This document shows, one piece after another, positions 36,378 through 45,317 of a DNA stretch of 64,000 nt. Below the pieces are notes generated by a model that was not told the DNA's origin, searched no databases, and saw only the letters and a list, made by a program, of their open reading frames with translations. The translations under genes and the position numbers were made by a program. The DNA lies in contig WLXD01000001.1 of NCBI GenBank assembly GCA_012103255.1, positions 682,001 through 746,000 on the forward strand, read 5' to 3'. How positions within the stretch are numbered: the stretch's first letter is position 1; every line of letters begins with the position of its first letter. Source of the stretch: Acidobacteriota bacterium. GTDB lineage: Bacteria > Acidobacteriota > UBA890 > WLXD01.

Positions 36378-36599
36378 CTAGGACGCTCCTACGGCGTTCC
36401 CCGGACCGACCGACGGACGGTGACACACACCCGCCTCGCTTGTCGCCGTGCCTTTCCTCGGTGCGCCAAATACCATGTCTGCTTCGGTGCCCTTAAAGTT
36501 CTTGCCTGTCCCACAACCCCTCGTGTGCTGCGAGGACTCTAGTACGTGTAGGGCCGGCTGGGACCATTTTTTCTTGGGGGCTGTGTCGTCCTGTCTCAT
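36378..36599 (-). CDS. Small W-x-x-P peptide 1 (RiPP-precursor-like)
   Basis: A 73-aa peptide starting MRQDDTAPKKKWSQPALHVL and ending VGAS. GGAG lies 11 nt upstream. It shares with three other island peptides the core [KPR]-W-[SHK]-[QA]-P-x-[LV]-x-[VC]-[LI] and a C-terminal G-[AP]-S, while the middle differs (here HTRGCGTGKN and a second Cys). The motif recalls the YxxPxL recognition sequence in lasso-peptide leaders, but no maturation enzyme is nearby. Convergent with RT copy 1, 24 nt away. Confidence 0.6.
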   Translation of the reverse strand: MRQDDTAPKKKWSQPALHVLESSQHTRGCGTGKNFKGTEADMVFGAPRKGTATSEAGVCHRPSVGPGNAVGAS

Positions 36600-36913
36600 G
36601 AACTTTGATACTCCGGTAGCCACGCCACGGCGGTGATGGCAATGGCAGAGTGCATGATCCAAGTGTACCACCCGGTCTACGCGATGACGGGCGACCATGC
36701 ACCGGCTCTTTTGTTACAGCAGTCGGTGAGAACGGCGTTCCTGACTGGCCCCGCTACCGCGGTGCCGTCGATGCTCACAGAGATACCCTTGCTTCCCCTA
36801 GGACGCACTACCCTAGGCCGGATATGCTCGGCCCAGCAGGCGTGCTTCGCTCGCGCGGCGTCGGCCGTGAGCTCGGAGTTCTGCCTCTCGGTCGGTAGCA
36901 AGGGCGGAAAGGA
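36600..36913. other. Gap without a recognised gene
   Basis: 314 bp between peptide 1 and repeat B. It must contain the peptide 1 promoter on the minus strand, but I see no convincing hexamers. No similarity to the other island gaps was noticed. Confidence 0.35.
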
Positions 36914-37216
36914 GTCGGCGCGGGAGGAATCGACCCTCTACTTCCACCGTGTGCGGACCACTGTCCCGGGAGTGTGCGCCGGGTGCTCGCCGATGGACGT
37001 CTACGACCGCCCCATAGTCGTTCACGGCCCGTAACGTCAACGTTGTCAGTACCTTGCGACACGCGGCCCTCGGGCTCATAACCCGAAGGTCACAGGCGCC
37101 TGGTCGACGGTCGATACCCGACGGAAGGCCATCGTGACGGGATTGTCGGGTGCGGCGACAGCGACACGGAGCAGGCGGAGCTGCGCGAAGGTGCTCCCCG
37201 GGTGCTCGGGGTGCCG
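36914..37216. repeat. Island repeat B (complete composite repeat)
   Basis: The left part, GCGCGGGAGGAATCGACCCTC and CCACCGTGTGCGGA, is a tRNA-Val-like 3' half read on the minus strand. CGTAACGTCAACGTT follows in the body. CGGGCTCATAACCCG starts at 37071, 152 bp after the left motif's CGCGGGAGG, followed by GTCACAGG, CGTGACGGGATT and GGTGCTCCCCGGGTGCTCGG. Confidence 0.8.
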
Positions 37217-37232
37217 TGCTACGGCGACCCCC

Positions 37233-37462
37233 TCAGAACCGCTCCATTCTGAACAATCGACCCTGCGCGCCGCCGTCGTGAAGTCGCGGACGATCTCCGC
37301 TTCGGCGAACAACAGGCGGTTGTCGTGCTCGTTCCGGGGTAGGTCGGAGTCAATAAGAGTGAGGACGTACTGGAGGTCGTACTCCGCACAGATGCGTCGA
37401 ACTGCCGCCAGAAGGGCTACCTTCTTGCGGTTGTCTGCCGCTTCGAGGATGCCGTCGTGGTA
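37233..37462 (-). pseudogene. DUF2326-like C-terminal fragment, frameshifted
   Basis: The minus strand encodes YHDGILEAADNRKKVALLAA, EYDLQYVLTLIDSDLP and AEAEIVRD, then after a one-base shift HDGGAQGRLFRMERF and a stop at 37233-37235. The pattern resembles the C-terminal end of DUF2326 proteins. No start codon belongs to it: the 5' side ends abruptly at the next tRNA-Val-like repeat (37461). It looks like the remnant of a cargo gene cut by repeat insertion. Confidence 0.5.
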
Positions 37463-37500
37463 GACGAGGGAATCGAACCTCCGACTTCCACCGTGCGGAT
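37458..37500 (-). repeat. Island repeat C1 (tRNA-Val-like 3' half only)
   Basis: Plus-strand GAGGGAATCGAACCTCCGAC and CTTCCACCGTGCGGA match the left motif of the composite repeat. The rest of the unit is missing. One T-stem position no longer pairs. Confidence 0.6.
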
Positions 37501-37606
37501 GGCGCTTCGAGGTGTTCGCACTGTTGCGCGGGCGGACGCGGACGAGGGCGCTTCAATGGGCGCGCCGGGCGACCCACTTGCTTCGGCTCGCTTCCGCGGT
37601 AGAGAG

Positions 37607-37699
37607 GTGCGCGGTAGGGATAGAACCTCCGAATTCCACTCCGGTGACGCCAGCGTGGAGGGTGGTGGCACTAGTTCGGGGCCCGCCGTGACGGGATTG
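37607..37699. repeat. Island repeat C2 (degenerate)
   Basis: Plus-strand GATAGAACCTCCGAATTCCAC is a second, worn copy of the left motif. At 37682-37695 CCCGCCGTGACGGG followed by ATTGG matches the tail of copies A, D and E. The initiator-tRNA arm is lost. It abuts the stop codon of peptide 2. Confidence 0.55.
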
Positions 37700-37709
37700 G
37701 TGTCTCTGC

Positions 37710-37940
37710 CTAGCTGGGCCCTTGCAAGGCGAGGTCGTAGACGGACTGGGGCGACGTAACGATCATGCTCCCGCCGAGACAGTTCCGAGTGTTTGTGTGG
37801 AGCATGCACCCCCCGCCGGTCTCGGTGACGTGGTTGAGCCGTGTGCCCCCCAGAGTGGAGGCGCCCCCTATGACGGTCAGCGTCGGCGCATGCCATGGAC
37901 GCTTGGTATCCGGTGTTTGCGAAGGGCTCGTTCGAGGCAC
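37710..37940 (-). CDS. Small W-x-x-P peptide 2 (RiPP-precursor-like)
   Basis: A 76-aa peptide: KRPWHAPTLTVIGGASTLGG near the N-terminus, GGGCMLHTNTRNCLGG in the middle, and QGPS at the end. It starts with GTG, six bases after AGGAG. It carries the island peptide core and the G-[AP]-S ending; with peptide 4 it also shares an ETGGG stretch. Two cysteines 10 residues apart could be modified or paired. No maturation gene is adjacent. Confidence 0.6.
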   Translation of the reverse strand: MPRTSPSQTPDTKRPWHAPTLTVIGGASTLGGTRLNHVTETGGGCMLHTNTRNCLGGSMIVTSPQSVYDLALQGPS

Positions 37941-37958
37941 GGGTAACTCCTACAGGCT

Positions 37959-38135
37959 ATGACGGCTAGTCGTCTCGGTGAAGCCTTGCATGACGGCTAC
38001 CGGACGCTAGACAGCAAAGAGGGAGCGGGCCAGACCGAGTACGAACTCTGGCAGGCCCGGACACGGGATTGGCAGGATTGGGCACAGCGCTCCGTCGCGT
38101 CGCGCGGGCGCGGCCGATACGGTTGGTGGCCATGA
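37959..38135 (+). CDS. Possible small Trp-rich ORF coupled to the hybrid kinase
   Basis: A 58-aa frame, MTASRLGEALHDGYRTLDSK to RGRYGWWP, with four Trp in its second half. Its stop overlaps the kinase start as ATGA, the usual coupling arrangement. Against it: only a weak ribosome-binding site and a start just 18 bp from the divergent start of peptide 2. I rate it possible. Confidence 0.3.
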   Translation: MTASRLGEALHDGYRTLDSKEGAGQTEYELWQARTRDWQDWAQRSVASRGRGRYGWWP

Positions 38136-41100
38136 GGACCCTCGCGCATCTGCGTCGCTGCCTGAAACTGTGCTGGATCGTCGCGGTCAGCCTGGCCGGT
38201 GACTTGACTGTAGCGGCACAGGTGTCTCTCACGCCCGCGAGCGAGGCTGGCCTGGCTGTTCAGCGATGGACTGCCCTGGATGGGCTACCGGCCGACGTCG
38301 TCACCGATCTGGCCGTGGATGCCGAGGGTTATCTCTGGGTGGCCACGTTTGCTGGCCTGGTGCGGTTCGACGGCATGGAATTCGAGCTGCTCACCTCGGC
38401 CAACACGCCGGCGTTTCCGTCGAATCGGGTCGTGGCGCTCGACTTCGACGAGTCCGGCGCGATGTGGATTCTGTTCGAGCTCGGGGTCTTCGTTCGTTTC
38501 GCCGACGGTGAATTCACCCGCTTCGGTCTGGCCGAAGGAATCGACAACCCGCAGACGCGGATCCGTTTCGCGGGCGGGGATGTGTGGGCCTTCGGCGAAG
38601 CCAACTTGAGCCGCCTCGAGGGTGATCGTTTCGGCGATGTGGCCCTGGCGATGTCCGGACGAGTTCGCGACGTGCTGCACCGGCGAAACGGAGACACCTG
38701 CATCGCGCAGGGGGACGCCGTCACTTGCGGCGACTTCACTGCGCCCTACTTCGCGGCATCGACGTGGGTGGCCGCGCTTCATGAAGACGGGGACGAGCGC
38801 CTCTGGGTTGCCACTGCCGACCAGCTCCTGCGCCAGTCGGATGCCGGGTCATTCCAGGCTGTCCGTCGCTTCGATGGGGACTCGCAGTGGGCGCGGATCC
38901 ACGAGCCTGTTGCTGGCGAGATCTGGGTTGCCCGATTCGATGGTTGGACGACCTATCGGCCTGGACCGGAGTTTCTGAACGCCGGCAGAGCCCTTCGCCG
39001 GACGCGGGCCGTGTTCAGCCGAGACGACGGCGTCTGGTGGGTCGGCTCACAGGGCGTATTCCGCGATGCGACTCCAATCCTCGCGACCCGCGGGATCACG
39101 GCGATGGAGCCCGACGCCGACGGCACTATCTGGATCGGTAGTGAAGAGGGCCTCTTCGCGATCCGCTCGCCTGTGTTCGATAGTCTCGCCGCGGCCGACG
39201 GTCTGCCCGGCACCAACATCTATCCGATCATCGAGTCGCGCAGCGGCCTGCGGTGGGTGGGTACATGGGAGGCCGGGCTCGCGCGCTGGTCGGAAGAATC
39301 CGTTGAGGCGCACGCGATCGAGAGCGAGGGTTTCGGGCCTGGCGCCATTTCGCTCTACGAAGACCGTTTGGGCCGCATTTGGGTCGGCGGATACCACGGC
39401 CTTTGCGTCGTTGCGGACGACGGCCCCTGCCTGCCGCACCCCGAGATGGGCGGGCTCGGCGGAGTACGGGCGATCTTGGAAGACTCGGCCGGTCGCGTGT
39501 GGCTGGGCGCAGCGCGAGAGCTGTGGCTGCGCGAAGGCGGCGCGTGGAGAAGGCTGGATGCCACCGGAGAGGTGCCGCACGTCTGGGCGCGCACGATGCT
39601 CGAGGCTCAGGACGGTTCGATCTATCTCGGTTTCAATGGCGGCGGCGTTGCCCGCTACGATGGCGAGCGCTTTGCCTGGCTCAACACGTCGAATGGCCTG
39701 AGCAGCAACGTGGTTCGCGACATCGTTCAGCTCCTCGATGGGACGATCTGGATCGCCACCGAGGATCGCGGGGTCTGTCGGCTGCAACCAGCAAGCGCGG
39801 GCGATTCGGCGCCTGGCGTGGTCGAGTGTCTCGACGCGAGTGATGGGCTTCCCGACGACGGAATCCACCGGATTCTCGCCGACGACTCGGGCCGGCTGTG
39901 GATGAGCACGAATCGCGGGGTCTTCTGGGCGCGCCGCGATGATCTGGATCGCGCCATGGCCGACGCGGATCACTCGGTGACGGCCGTGGCGTACGACGAG
40001 ACGGACGGACTTCCCAGCAGCGAGGCCAATGGCGGCTCGCAATCTGCGGGGGTGCGACTTCGCGACGGCCGACTTGCCTTCCCGACCCAGGCCGGGATCG
40101 CGATCGTGGATCCCGGTCGTGTGGAACTGCCAGAGACGCCGCCGGTGCGGGCTGTGCGGCTGAGCGTCAGCGGGGAGCCGCGCCCGGTGCCCGCGGGCGC
40201 GGCGACGTTGCAACTCGCTCCCGATGAGCGCGACATCGAGCTGGTGTGGAGCGCGCCGAGCCTCACGTACGCCTCAGACATCGCGTTTCGATACCGTCTG
40301 GAGGGCTATGACCAAAGCTGGAGCGAGCCGCGTCGCGAGCGCCGCTTGTCCTACACGAACCTGCCGCCCGGAGCCCTAACGCTGCGCGTGATCGCCGGGC
40401 TGGGAGGCGAATGGTCGGACCCCGGGCTGGTACTCAACATCTACCGGCGGCCGTTGTTCGTGGAGACGCCCTGGTTCCCGGCAGGTCTGGCGACGGTCGC
40501 GGTGCTCGTGGTGGCGACAGGGCTCGGCTTTCGGGCGCGGCGGCTCAAGCAGCGGCAGGTAGAACTGGAGGCGACTATCGATGAGACGACGGCTGAGCTT
40601 CGCGAACGCAACAAGATCATCAGCGCTCAGGCGGCCCGGCTCGGCGCAGTGGACGAACTGAAGTCGCGATTCGTCGCGAACGTCTCGCACGAGTTGCGCA
40701 CTCCACTCACATTGATCGCGGGCCCACTTGCCGATCTCGAAGAGGAGGTCAGGGATCCCGACATGCGTCGACGAATCGGTGTGATGCTGCGCAACACCGA
40801 ACGCCTTCGCGGTCTCGTGGACCAGTTGCTCGACGCTCAGCACCTCGAGTTGGGGGATCTGCCCCTGCTGGCGCGGCTGCGGGAGGTCCCTCGTTTCGTT
40901 GAGGAAATCGCCGCTCGCTTCGAGCCGCAGGCCTCCGGGCGGGCGCTCACCGTGCGGCGGCCGTCGACCGGCATCGCGGCGTATCTCGACGCCGACAAGA
41001 TCGAGAAGGTCATCTCCAACTTGCTCTCGAACGCCCTGAAGTTCTCGCCTGATCGAACGGCGATCGAGATCAGCGTTGAGGTCGTCGGACACGGGGACGC

Positions 41101-42133
41101 GGTGCCAGCCGTGCGCGTTGCGATTGCCGACGAGGGCCCGGGGATTGCCGAAAGCGAGCATGCGCATCTGTTCGAGCGCTTCTATCAGGTCGAAGCCAGC
41201 GACGACCGAACCTACGAGGGGGCGGGCATCGGGCTCGCCCTGGCGCAGGAACTGGTTGAGCTCCATGGCGGTGACATCGGCGTCGAGAGCGCCCCGGGCG
41301 AGGGCAGCACCTTCTGGTTCACGCTTCCCCTCGGACCCGACCACCTGAGTCCGGATCAGATCGAAATGGCGGCGGCTACGGACGACGTGGCGCCCGCCCC
41401 CGATCCCGCAGGCGACCAGGTAGAAGACCCGTCGCGACGCACGGTGCTTCTCGTGGAGGACCACACAGAGATGCTGGCGTACCTGGCCACCCATTTCGGC
41501 AGGTCGTATCGGACCCTGACCGCGGCCAACGGGAGGGAGGCGCTCCGCGTACTGAGCGACGAGTCGGTCGACGTGCTGGTATCCGACGTGATGATGCCGG
41601 AGCTGGACGGCCTGGCACTCTGCCGTCGCGTGCGCGCGGATTCCCGGCTCGGCGATTTGCCGATTGTTCTCGTAACCGCCAATGCCGGAGCGGCCTCGCG
41701 TGCGGATGGGCTTGAGTTGGCGAACGACTACGTTGTGAAACCGTTCCGCATGCCGGACCTTTTGGCGAGGGTGGCAATGCTGGCGGCCGGCGTTACCCAC
41801 TCGGCGGCAGCCGAGCAATCGGCACAGGATCGCGCCGCGTGCGAACGACTGCGCAAGGCCATTGCGGCCGGGCTTCACGCCGCTGACTTCGGCGTCGCCC
41901 ACCTCGCTCGATCACTCGCGCTCAGCGAGCGCCAGCTCTTCCGAACGACGCAGAGTCTCCTCGGTCGAACACCAGCAGAGCTCGTGCGGGAAGCGCGGAT
42001 GCTCGAAGCTCAGCGCCTGCTCCGCGAAGGGCTTGGACCCGCCGAGGTAGCAGCTCGTGTGGGCCTCAGTCGGAGCTACTTTTCGCGCGCCTACGCGGCC
42101 TGGTACGGACACCCGCCATCCGCGGAGAAATAG
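38132..42133 (+). CDS. Hybrid two-component system protein (propeller-kinase-receiver-AraC)
   Basis: A 1333-aa one-protein signalling system. A signal peptide (about 10-30) precedes two seven-bladed Reg_prop propellers (about 40-690; repeats such as GLPADVVTDLAVDAEGYLWV) and a Y_Y_Y domain. One membrane helix lies near residues 780-800. HisKA holds the phospho-His in FVANVSHELRTPLTLIAG (about 852), and the ATPase domain shows ISNLLSNALKFSPD, DEGPGIAE and GAGIGLALAQELV. The receiver has VLLVEDH, the Asp in VSDVMMPELDG (about 1150) and VVKPF. The C-terminus is an AraC-type HTH. It senses a periplasmic ligand, often a glycan, and directly regulates genes. ATG 38132 opens the signal peptide. Cargo between repeats C2 and D. 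Confidence 0.93.
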   Translation: MRTLAHLRRCLKLCWIVAVSLAGDLTVAAQVSLTPASEAGLAVQRWTALDGLPADVVTDLAVDAEGYLWVATFAGLVRFDGMEFELLTSANTPAFPSNRVVALDFDESGAMWILFELGVFVRFADGEFTRFGLAEGIDNPQTRIRFAGGDVWAFGEANLSRLEGDRFGDVALAMSGRVRDVLHRRNGDTCIAQGDAVTCGDFTAPYFAASTWVAALHEDGDERLWVATADQLLRQSDAGSFQAVRRFDGDSQWARIHEPVAGEIWVARFDGWTTYRPGPEFLNAGRALRRTRAVFSRDDGVWWVGSQGVFRDATPILATRGITAMEPDADGTIWIGSEEGLFAIRSPVFDSLAAADGLPGTNIYPIIESRSGLRWVGTWEAGLARWSEESVEAHAIESEGFGPGAISLYEDRLGRIWVGGYHGLCVVADDGPCLPHPEMGGLGGVRAILEDSAGRVWLGAARELWLREGGAWRRLDATGEVPHVWARTMLEAQDGSIYLGFNGGGVARYDGERFAWLNTSNGLSSNVVRDIVQLLDGTIWIATEDRGVCRLQPASAGDSAPGVVECLDASDGLPDDGIHRILADDSGRLWMSTNRGVFWARRDDLDRAMADADHSVTAVAYDETDGLPSSEANGGSQSAGVRLRDGRLAFPTQAGIAIVDPGRVELPETPPVRAVRLSVSGEPRPVPAGAATLQLAPDERDIELVWSAPSLTYASDIAFRYRLEGYDQSWSEPRRERRLSYTNLPPGALTLRVIAGLGGEWSDPGLVLNIYRRPLFVETPWFPAGLATVAVLVVATGLGFRARRLKQRQVELEATIDETTAELRERNKIISAQAARLGAVDELKSRFVANVSHELRTPLTLIAGPLADLEEEVRDPDMRRRIGVMLRNTERLRGLVDQLLDAQHLELGDLPLLARLREVPRFVEEIAARFEPQASGRALTVRRPSTGIAAYLDADKIEKVISNLLSNALKFSPDRTAIEISVEVVGHGDAVPAVRVAIADEGPGIAESEHAHLFERFYQVEASDDRTYEGAGIGLALAQELVELHGGDIGVESAPGEGSTFWFTLPLGPDHLSPDQIEMAAATDDVAPAPDPAGDQVEDPSRRTVLLVEDHTEMLAYLATHFGRSYRTLTAANGREALRVLSDESVDVLVSDVMMPELDGLALCRRVRADSRLGDLPIVLVTANAGAASRADGLELANDYVVKPFRMPDLLARVAMLAAGVTHSAAAEQSAQDRAACERLRKAIAAGLHAADFGVAHLARSLALSERQLFRTTQSLLGRTPAELVREARMLEAQRLLREGLGPAEVAARVGLSRSYFSRAYAAWYGHPPSAEK

Positions 42134-42390
42134 TCGCGGGAGGAATCGAACCTCCGACGTCCACCGTGTGAGGATTGCACTCACGCGGCACGAGCCAGGA
42201 AGGTGTTCGCAGACGACCGTTCGCGGCACGTCTGCAGCCGAACACGGCCCGCAACCTCAACGTTCCCAGCTACTTGCGGGCCGGCCAACGCGGGCCCATA
42301 ACCCGAAGGTCACAGGTTCGAGCATGTACTGCCCATACCCGCTCGAGCCCGTCGTGACGGGATTCGGGGTGCCGGCGACGGCGACACGCG
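42133..42390. repeat. Island repeat D (complete composite repeat)
   Basis: The left motif CGCGGGAGGAATCGAACCTC begins at 42135, two bases past the kinase stop. CGCAACCTCAACGTTCCCAG follows. The anticodon-arm motif CGGGCCCATAACCCG starts at 42291 (156 bp spacing), then AAGGTCACAGGTTCGAGC and CCCGTCGTGACGGG at 42348-42361. Confidence 0.8.
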
Positions 42391-42495
42391 CGCGCGTGCA
42401 CATCTCGCGACGCCCGCCGCATAGCCGTGCAGTCGAAAACCAGCCGTCGGTCTGGTTCTATCGGTGGAACTCTGGACACAACTTGAGGAGCCCAC

Positions 42496-43740
42496 GTGCG
42501 TGAAACGGTAGCCGCAGGACTTGCCCTTGCGATCTGCGGCTGTGGCTCACCCGCCGAAGCCCCTGACCCTGAAGCGTGGGTCGGCGAAGTGGCAGTTGAC
42601 GGCGGCGTCACCACGGTCCGCAATGTCTCCGGCAGCGTGTGGGGCGGTGAAGCTCGGCTGGTGCCGGAAATGGAAATCGGTATGGCCGAGGGGCCGGACG
42701 AGTACATGTTCGGACGCGTCCGCGCGATCCACAGCACTGGCGATCGCATCTTGATAGCCGACAGAGACGCGAACTTGGTGCGGGCCTATGATTGGGACGG
42801 CGAGTTCCTGTACCAGATCGGTGGCCCGGGACAAGGACCGGGAGAGTATGGCTCCCTGGCCTACATCGGCGAGGATTCAAGCGGTGGGATTCTGATCCCA
42901 GATTTCGGCGGGCGACGCATGCTGCTGTTCTCGGCTGGCGGGGAGTACGAGGCCCAATGGCCGCTGTCGGGGGTCGGGTGCTGCATCGTTCCGATGCTTG
43001 TCGCACACGATGACACCGTCTATCTCGAATCGACGAAGTACCGCTTCAGCGAGCGAGCGGTCGCTCCGTTTGCACCCGACGGCACGCCTGCCGTCGTGAT
43101 CGACCCCCCTGAGTACGATCTACCGGAGCACACCGTCGAGTTCCGTGGCCAGTCGCAGAGCGTCCCCTTCTCGCCTGCGGTGGTGTGGCGTATCGGCTTT
43201 GGTGGCGAAGTCATCTCAGCGCCCAGCCACCAGGCCAACATCCGTGTCGTACGCCCGAATGGTACGGAGTTGCGCATTGAACGGGTGCACGACCCGGTGC
43301 CGGTGCCTCCGGCGGAGGCGGCGTGGTACAAGCGGATGATCACGGCTTCGTACAGCGAGATCGAGCCGGGCTGGACGTGGGGCTCGGGTGAGTTCCCGAC
43401 ACACAAGCCAGCCTTCACTCAGTTCTTACCCTCGCCCGACGGCAGGCTTTGGGTGCTCCGACAGGGACCGAGCCGTCGCCTTGAGACGTGCAACCCCGAA
43501 GCGCAGACAAGCGCAGAGTTCAGAGAGGGAGTCTGTTGGCGGGACACGCTGGCATTCGATGTTCATGGCCCCGAGGGCAGGTTCCTCGGCGCGGTACGCC
43601 TACCGGACGAGGTGCTTACCTGGACGGCCCTCCCGTGGATCTCCGGCGACACGGTGATTGCAAACGTGGAAGATGCGGACGGCGTTTACAAAGTCGTCCG
43701 CTACCGGCTGGAACTGCCGGAATCGTCCCGGTCTCCATAG
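42496..43740 (+). CDS. 6-bladed beta-propeller lipoprotein
   Basis: A 414-aa protein with a short lipoprotein signal (LALAICGCGSPAEA, Cys about residue 16). Propeller blades are visible in RVRAIHSTGDRILIADRDAN, YQIGGPGQGPGEYGSLAY and PDGRLWVLRQGPSRR. GGPGQGPGEY is a hallmark of the 6-bladed propeller lipoproteins frequent in Acidobacteriota and Gemmatimonadota. Function unknown; probably periplasmic binding. Starts GTG at 42496 with GAGGAG five bases upstream. Cargo between repeats D and E. Confidence 0.8.
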   Translation: MRETVAAGLALAICGCGSPAEAPDPEAWVGEVAVDGGVTTVRNVSGSVWGGEARLVPEMEIGMAEGPDEYMFGRVRAIHSTGDRILIADRDANLVRAYDWDGEFLYQIGGPGQGPGEYGSLAYIGEDSSGGILIPDFGGRRMLLFSAGGEYEAQWPLSGVGCCIVPMLVAHDDTVYLESTKYRFSERAVAPFAPDGTPAVVIDPPEYDLPEHTVEFRGQSQSVPFSPAVVWRIGFGGEVISAPSHQANIRVVRPNGTELRIERVHDPVPVPPAEAAWYKRMITASYSEIEPGWTWGSGEFPTHKPAFTQFLPSPDGRLWVLRQGPSRRLETCNPEAQTSAEFREGVCWRDTLAFDVHGPEGRFLGAVRLPDEVLTWTALPWISGDTVIANVEDADGVYKVVRYRLELPESSRSP

Positions 43741-43801
43741 GCCGGAGTTATCGGGGACGTGACATCGTCCGCCGTACCCTTCCCGCGCTACGCCCCTCAG
43801 C

Positions 43802-44854
43802 CTACCGAGCCCGAGGGAGCGGTCCAGGCTGCTCGCGCAAGAGATGGTCGCCCACCGGGAATATCTCTGTGACGGCGAAGAGGTTCGTGAGTTCCGAGTC
43901 CGGGAGCACAGAGTCGCTGTTGAAGAACACGCGGGTCACGATGCGGTCGCCGCCGGCCAGGCCTTTGGGGAGGGGAATCTCCTCAACCGTGAAGGGAGGC
44001 TCGTTGCGGCCGAAGGACCGCTTCAGGAGAATCTGGCGCGGACCGCCGGCGACTGGGTAGCGGGACACGACGATACGCAGGTGACCGCGCAGCCCGTCCG
44101 CGTTGGCAGACCCAAGAAACGCGTCGAAAAGGTAGAGCAGCGACTCCAGGAGTTCCGCGTCTGAAAACTTCGGAATGGACGTTTCAAGTTCGATCTCAAC
44201 ATCCGCGAGCGGCGTTCCAGGATCTAGCGCGTAGATGCTTTCTCGGCGGACCGCGGCGACATCAAAGGCCCGTGTGAATTTCTCTTTGAACCGCGCGATC
44301 GCTTGCTCGTGCCGTGGCGTTCCGTTGACCTCGGACGAGACAGCATGTCCGATCATGAAGATCTCGTCTCCCTCGCGCAGCGTGCGGCTCACGCCCATGA
44401 ACCGGTACTCGATCAAAAGGGTGTCGCCCCTGTCGATCTCCCCTGGGCGAAGTTCGAAGACAAAAAACCACCCGCTAGACGGGTCGCTGCCGATGAACTG
44501 CTCAATGCGACCTGATGTCGTGCGGAGCCTGGTGCGCTCGCCGCCCCGCACCCGCGTCAGGACCGCGCGTACACGACCGATCGCCGAGCCCGTGAAGGAC
44601 ACCTCGTTGAGCACCTCGGTAGACATCCAGGAATCGCTCAATTCCGGAAGCGGCAACTCCAGCACCGGCATCGTGTTTGCGAGCGCGATGGGGCCGTTGA
44701 CCTCGATCCGGTTCGCCCGCGTCAAGGTGAGCCGATCGAAGAGGAGGTCGAGATCGGCGTTGGCGTAGGCCAGTGCCTGGCCGACGGTCGACATGGCGGC
44801 CGCGAGGGCGAGAACGAAAGCAAGGGTTAGCTTGAGATTGCGGCCGATGGACAT
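43802..44854 (-). CDS. Secreted hypothetical protein, paralogue 1
   Basis: A 350-aa protein with a signal peptide (LTLAFVLALAAAMSTVGQALA). No known domain recognised. It is very similar throughout to the protein at 54791-55846: shared YANADLDLLFD, TRANRIEVNGPIALANTMPV, GDEIFMIGHA and RHEQAIARFKEKFTR. ATG 44854 with GGGAAGGA upstream opens the signal peptide. The longer frame to 45037 is spurious: its first residues translate the tRNA-like repeat. About 65 bp upstream are also conserved between the paralogues, so the promoter was probably duplicated too. Confidence 0.75.
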   Translation of the reverse strand: MSIGRNLKLTLAFVLALAAAMSTVGQALAYANADLDLLFDRLTLTRANRIEVNGPIALANTMPVLELPLPELSDSWMSTEVLNEVSFTGSAIGRVRAVLTRVRGGERTRLRTTSGRIEQFIGSDPSSGWFFVFELRPGEIDRGDTLLIEYRFMGVSRTLREGDEIFMIGHAVSSEVNGTPRHEQAIARFKEKFTRAFDVAAVRRESIYALDPGTPLADVEIELETSIPKFSDAELLESLLYLFDAFLGSANADGLRGHLRIVVSRYPVAGGPRQILLKRSFGRNEPPFTVEEIPLPKGLAGGDRIVTRVFFNSDSVLPDSELTNLFAVTEIFPVGDHLLREQPGPLPRAR

Positions 44855-45003
44855 GTGTCCTTCCCCATTTGTGGGCGAGTCGTCATGATGCGCGTCCCAG
44901 CCTACTACCGACGGAACCACGGCGGCCCTGGGGTTCACGGGCGTGCGACCGCATACACCACCGTAGCAAGCCCGACCGATCGCTGGCTGCGGCCAAGTCC
45001 GAG

Positions 45004-45300
45004 TGGGCGCGGGCGGAATTGAACCGCCGACTTCCATCGTGGGCGGAGGGCGCCGTGTGGGCGACTTACAGGGTGCTCGTCAGTGGTCGTTTGAGCCTCG
45101 CTCATAGCGGGTCACGGGACGTAGCGTCAGCGTTCCCAGCTACTTGCACGACCTTGTTCGCGGGCTCATAACCCGACGGTCATGGGTGCCTGATCGATGG
45201 TCGCTACCCGAAGGGAGCCCGCCGTGACGGGATTCTGGGGGCGCGGCGACGGCTACACGGGGCGAGTGGATTGGCGCGAGGGTGCTCCCCGGGTGCTCAA
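45004..45300. repeat. Island repeat E (complete composite repeat, compensated T-stem)
   Basis: The left motif begins GTGGGCGCGGGCGGAATTG; on the minus strand its T-arm reads GGCGG-TTCAATT-CCGCC, where both stem sides differ from the usual GGAGG/CCTCC but still pair. CAGCGTTCCCAGCTACTTGC follows, then CGGGCTCATAACCCG at 45161 (153 bp spacing), CCCGCCGTGACGGG at 45218-45231 and GGTGCTCCCCGGGTGCTC up to 45299. Confidence 0.8.
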
Positions 45301-45317
45301 GGTGACTCGCGCGACGC

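Noticed and set aside
35406-36599. Diversity-generating retroelement
   Set aside because: Motif B is SP-type, no variable/template repeat pair was seen near the RT, and the peptide genes differ by whole segments rather than by adenine-specific changes.
36677-36901. 74-codon minus-strand frame between peptide 1 and repeat B
   Set aside because: TTG start without a ribosome-binding site, and no shared motif with the four peptides.
40376-41902. 508-codon frame opposite the hybrid histidine kinase
   Set aside because: Shadow ORF; the plus strand encodes conserved kinase and receiver motifs across the same bases.
44855-45037. N-terminal extension of secreted paralogue 1 starting MEVGGSIPPAPT
   Set aside because: These residues are the translation of the tRNA-Val-like repeat; the real gene starts at the signal peptide at 44854.
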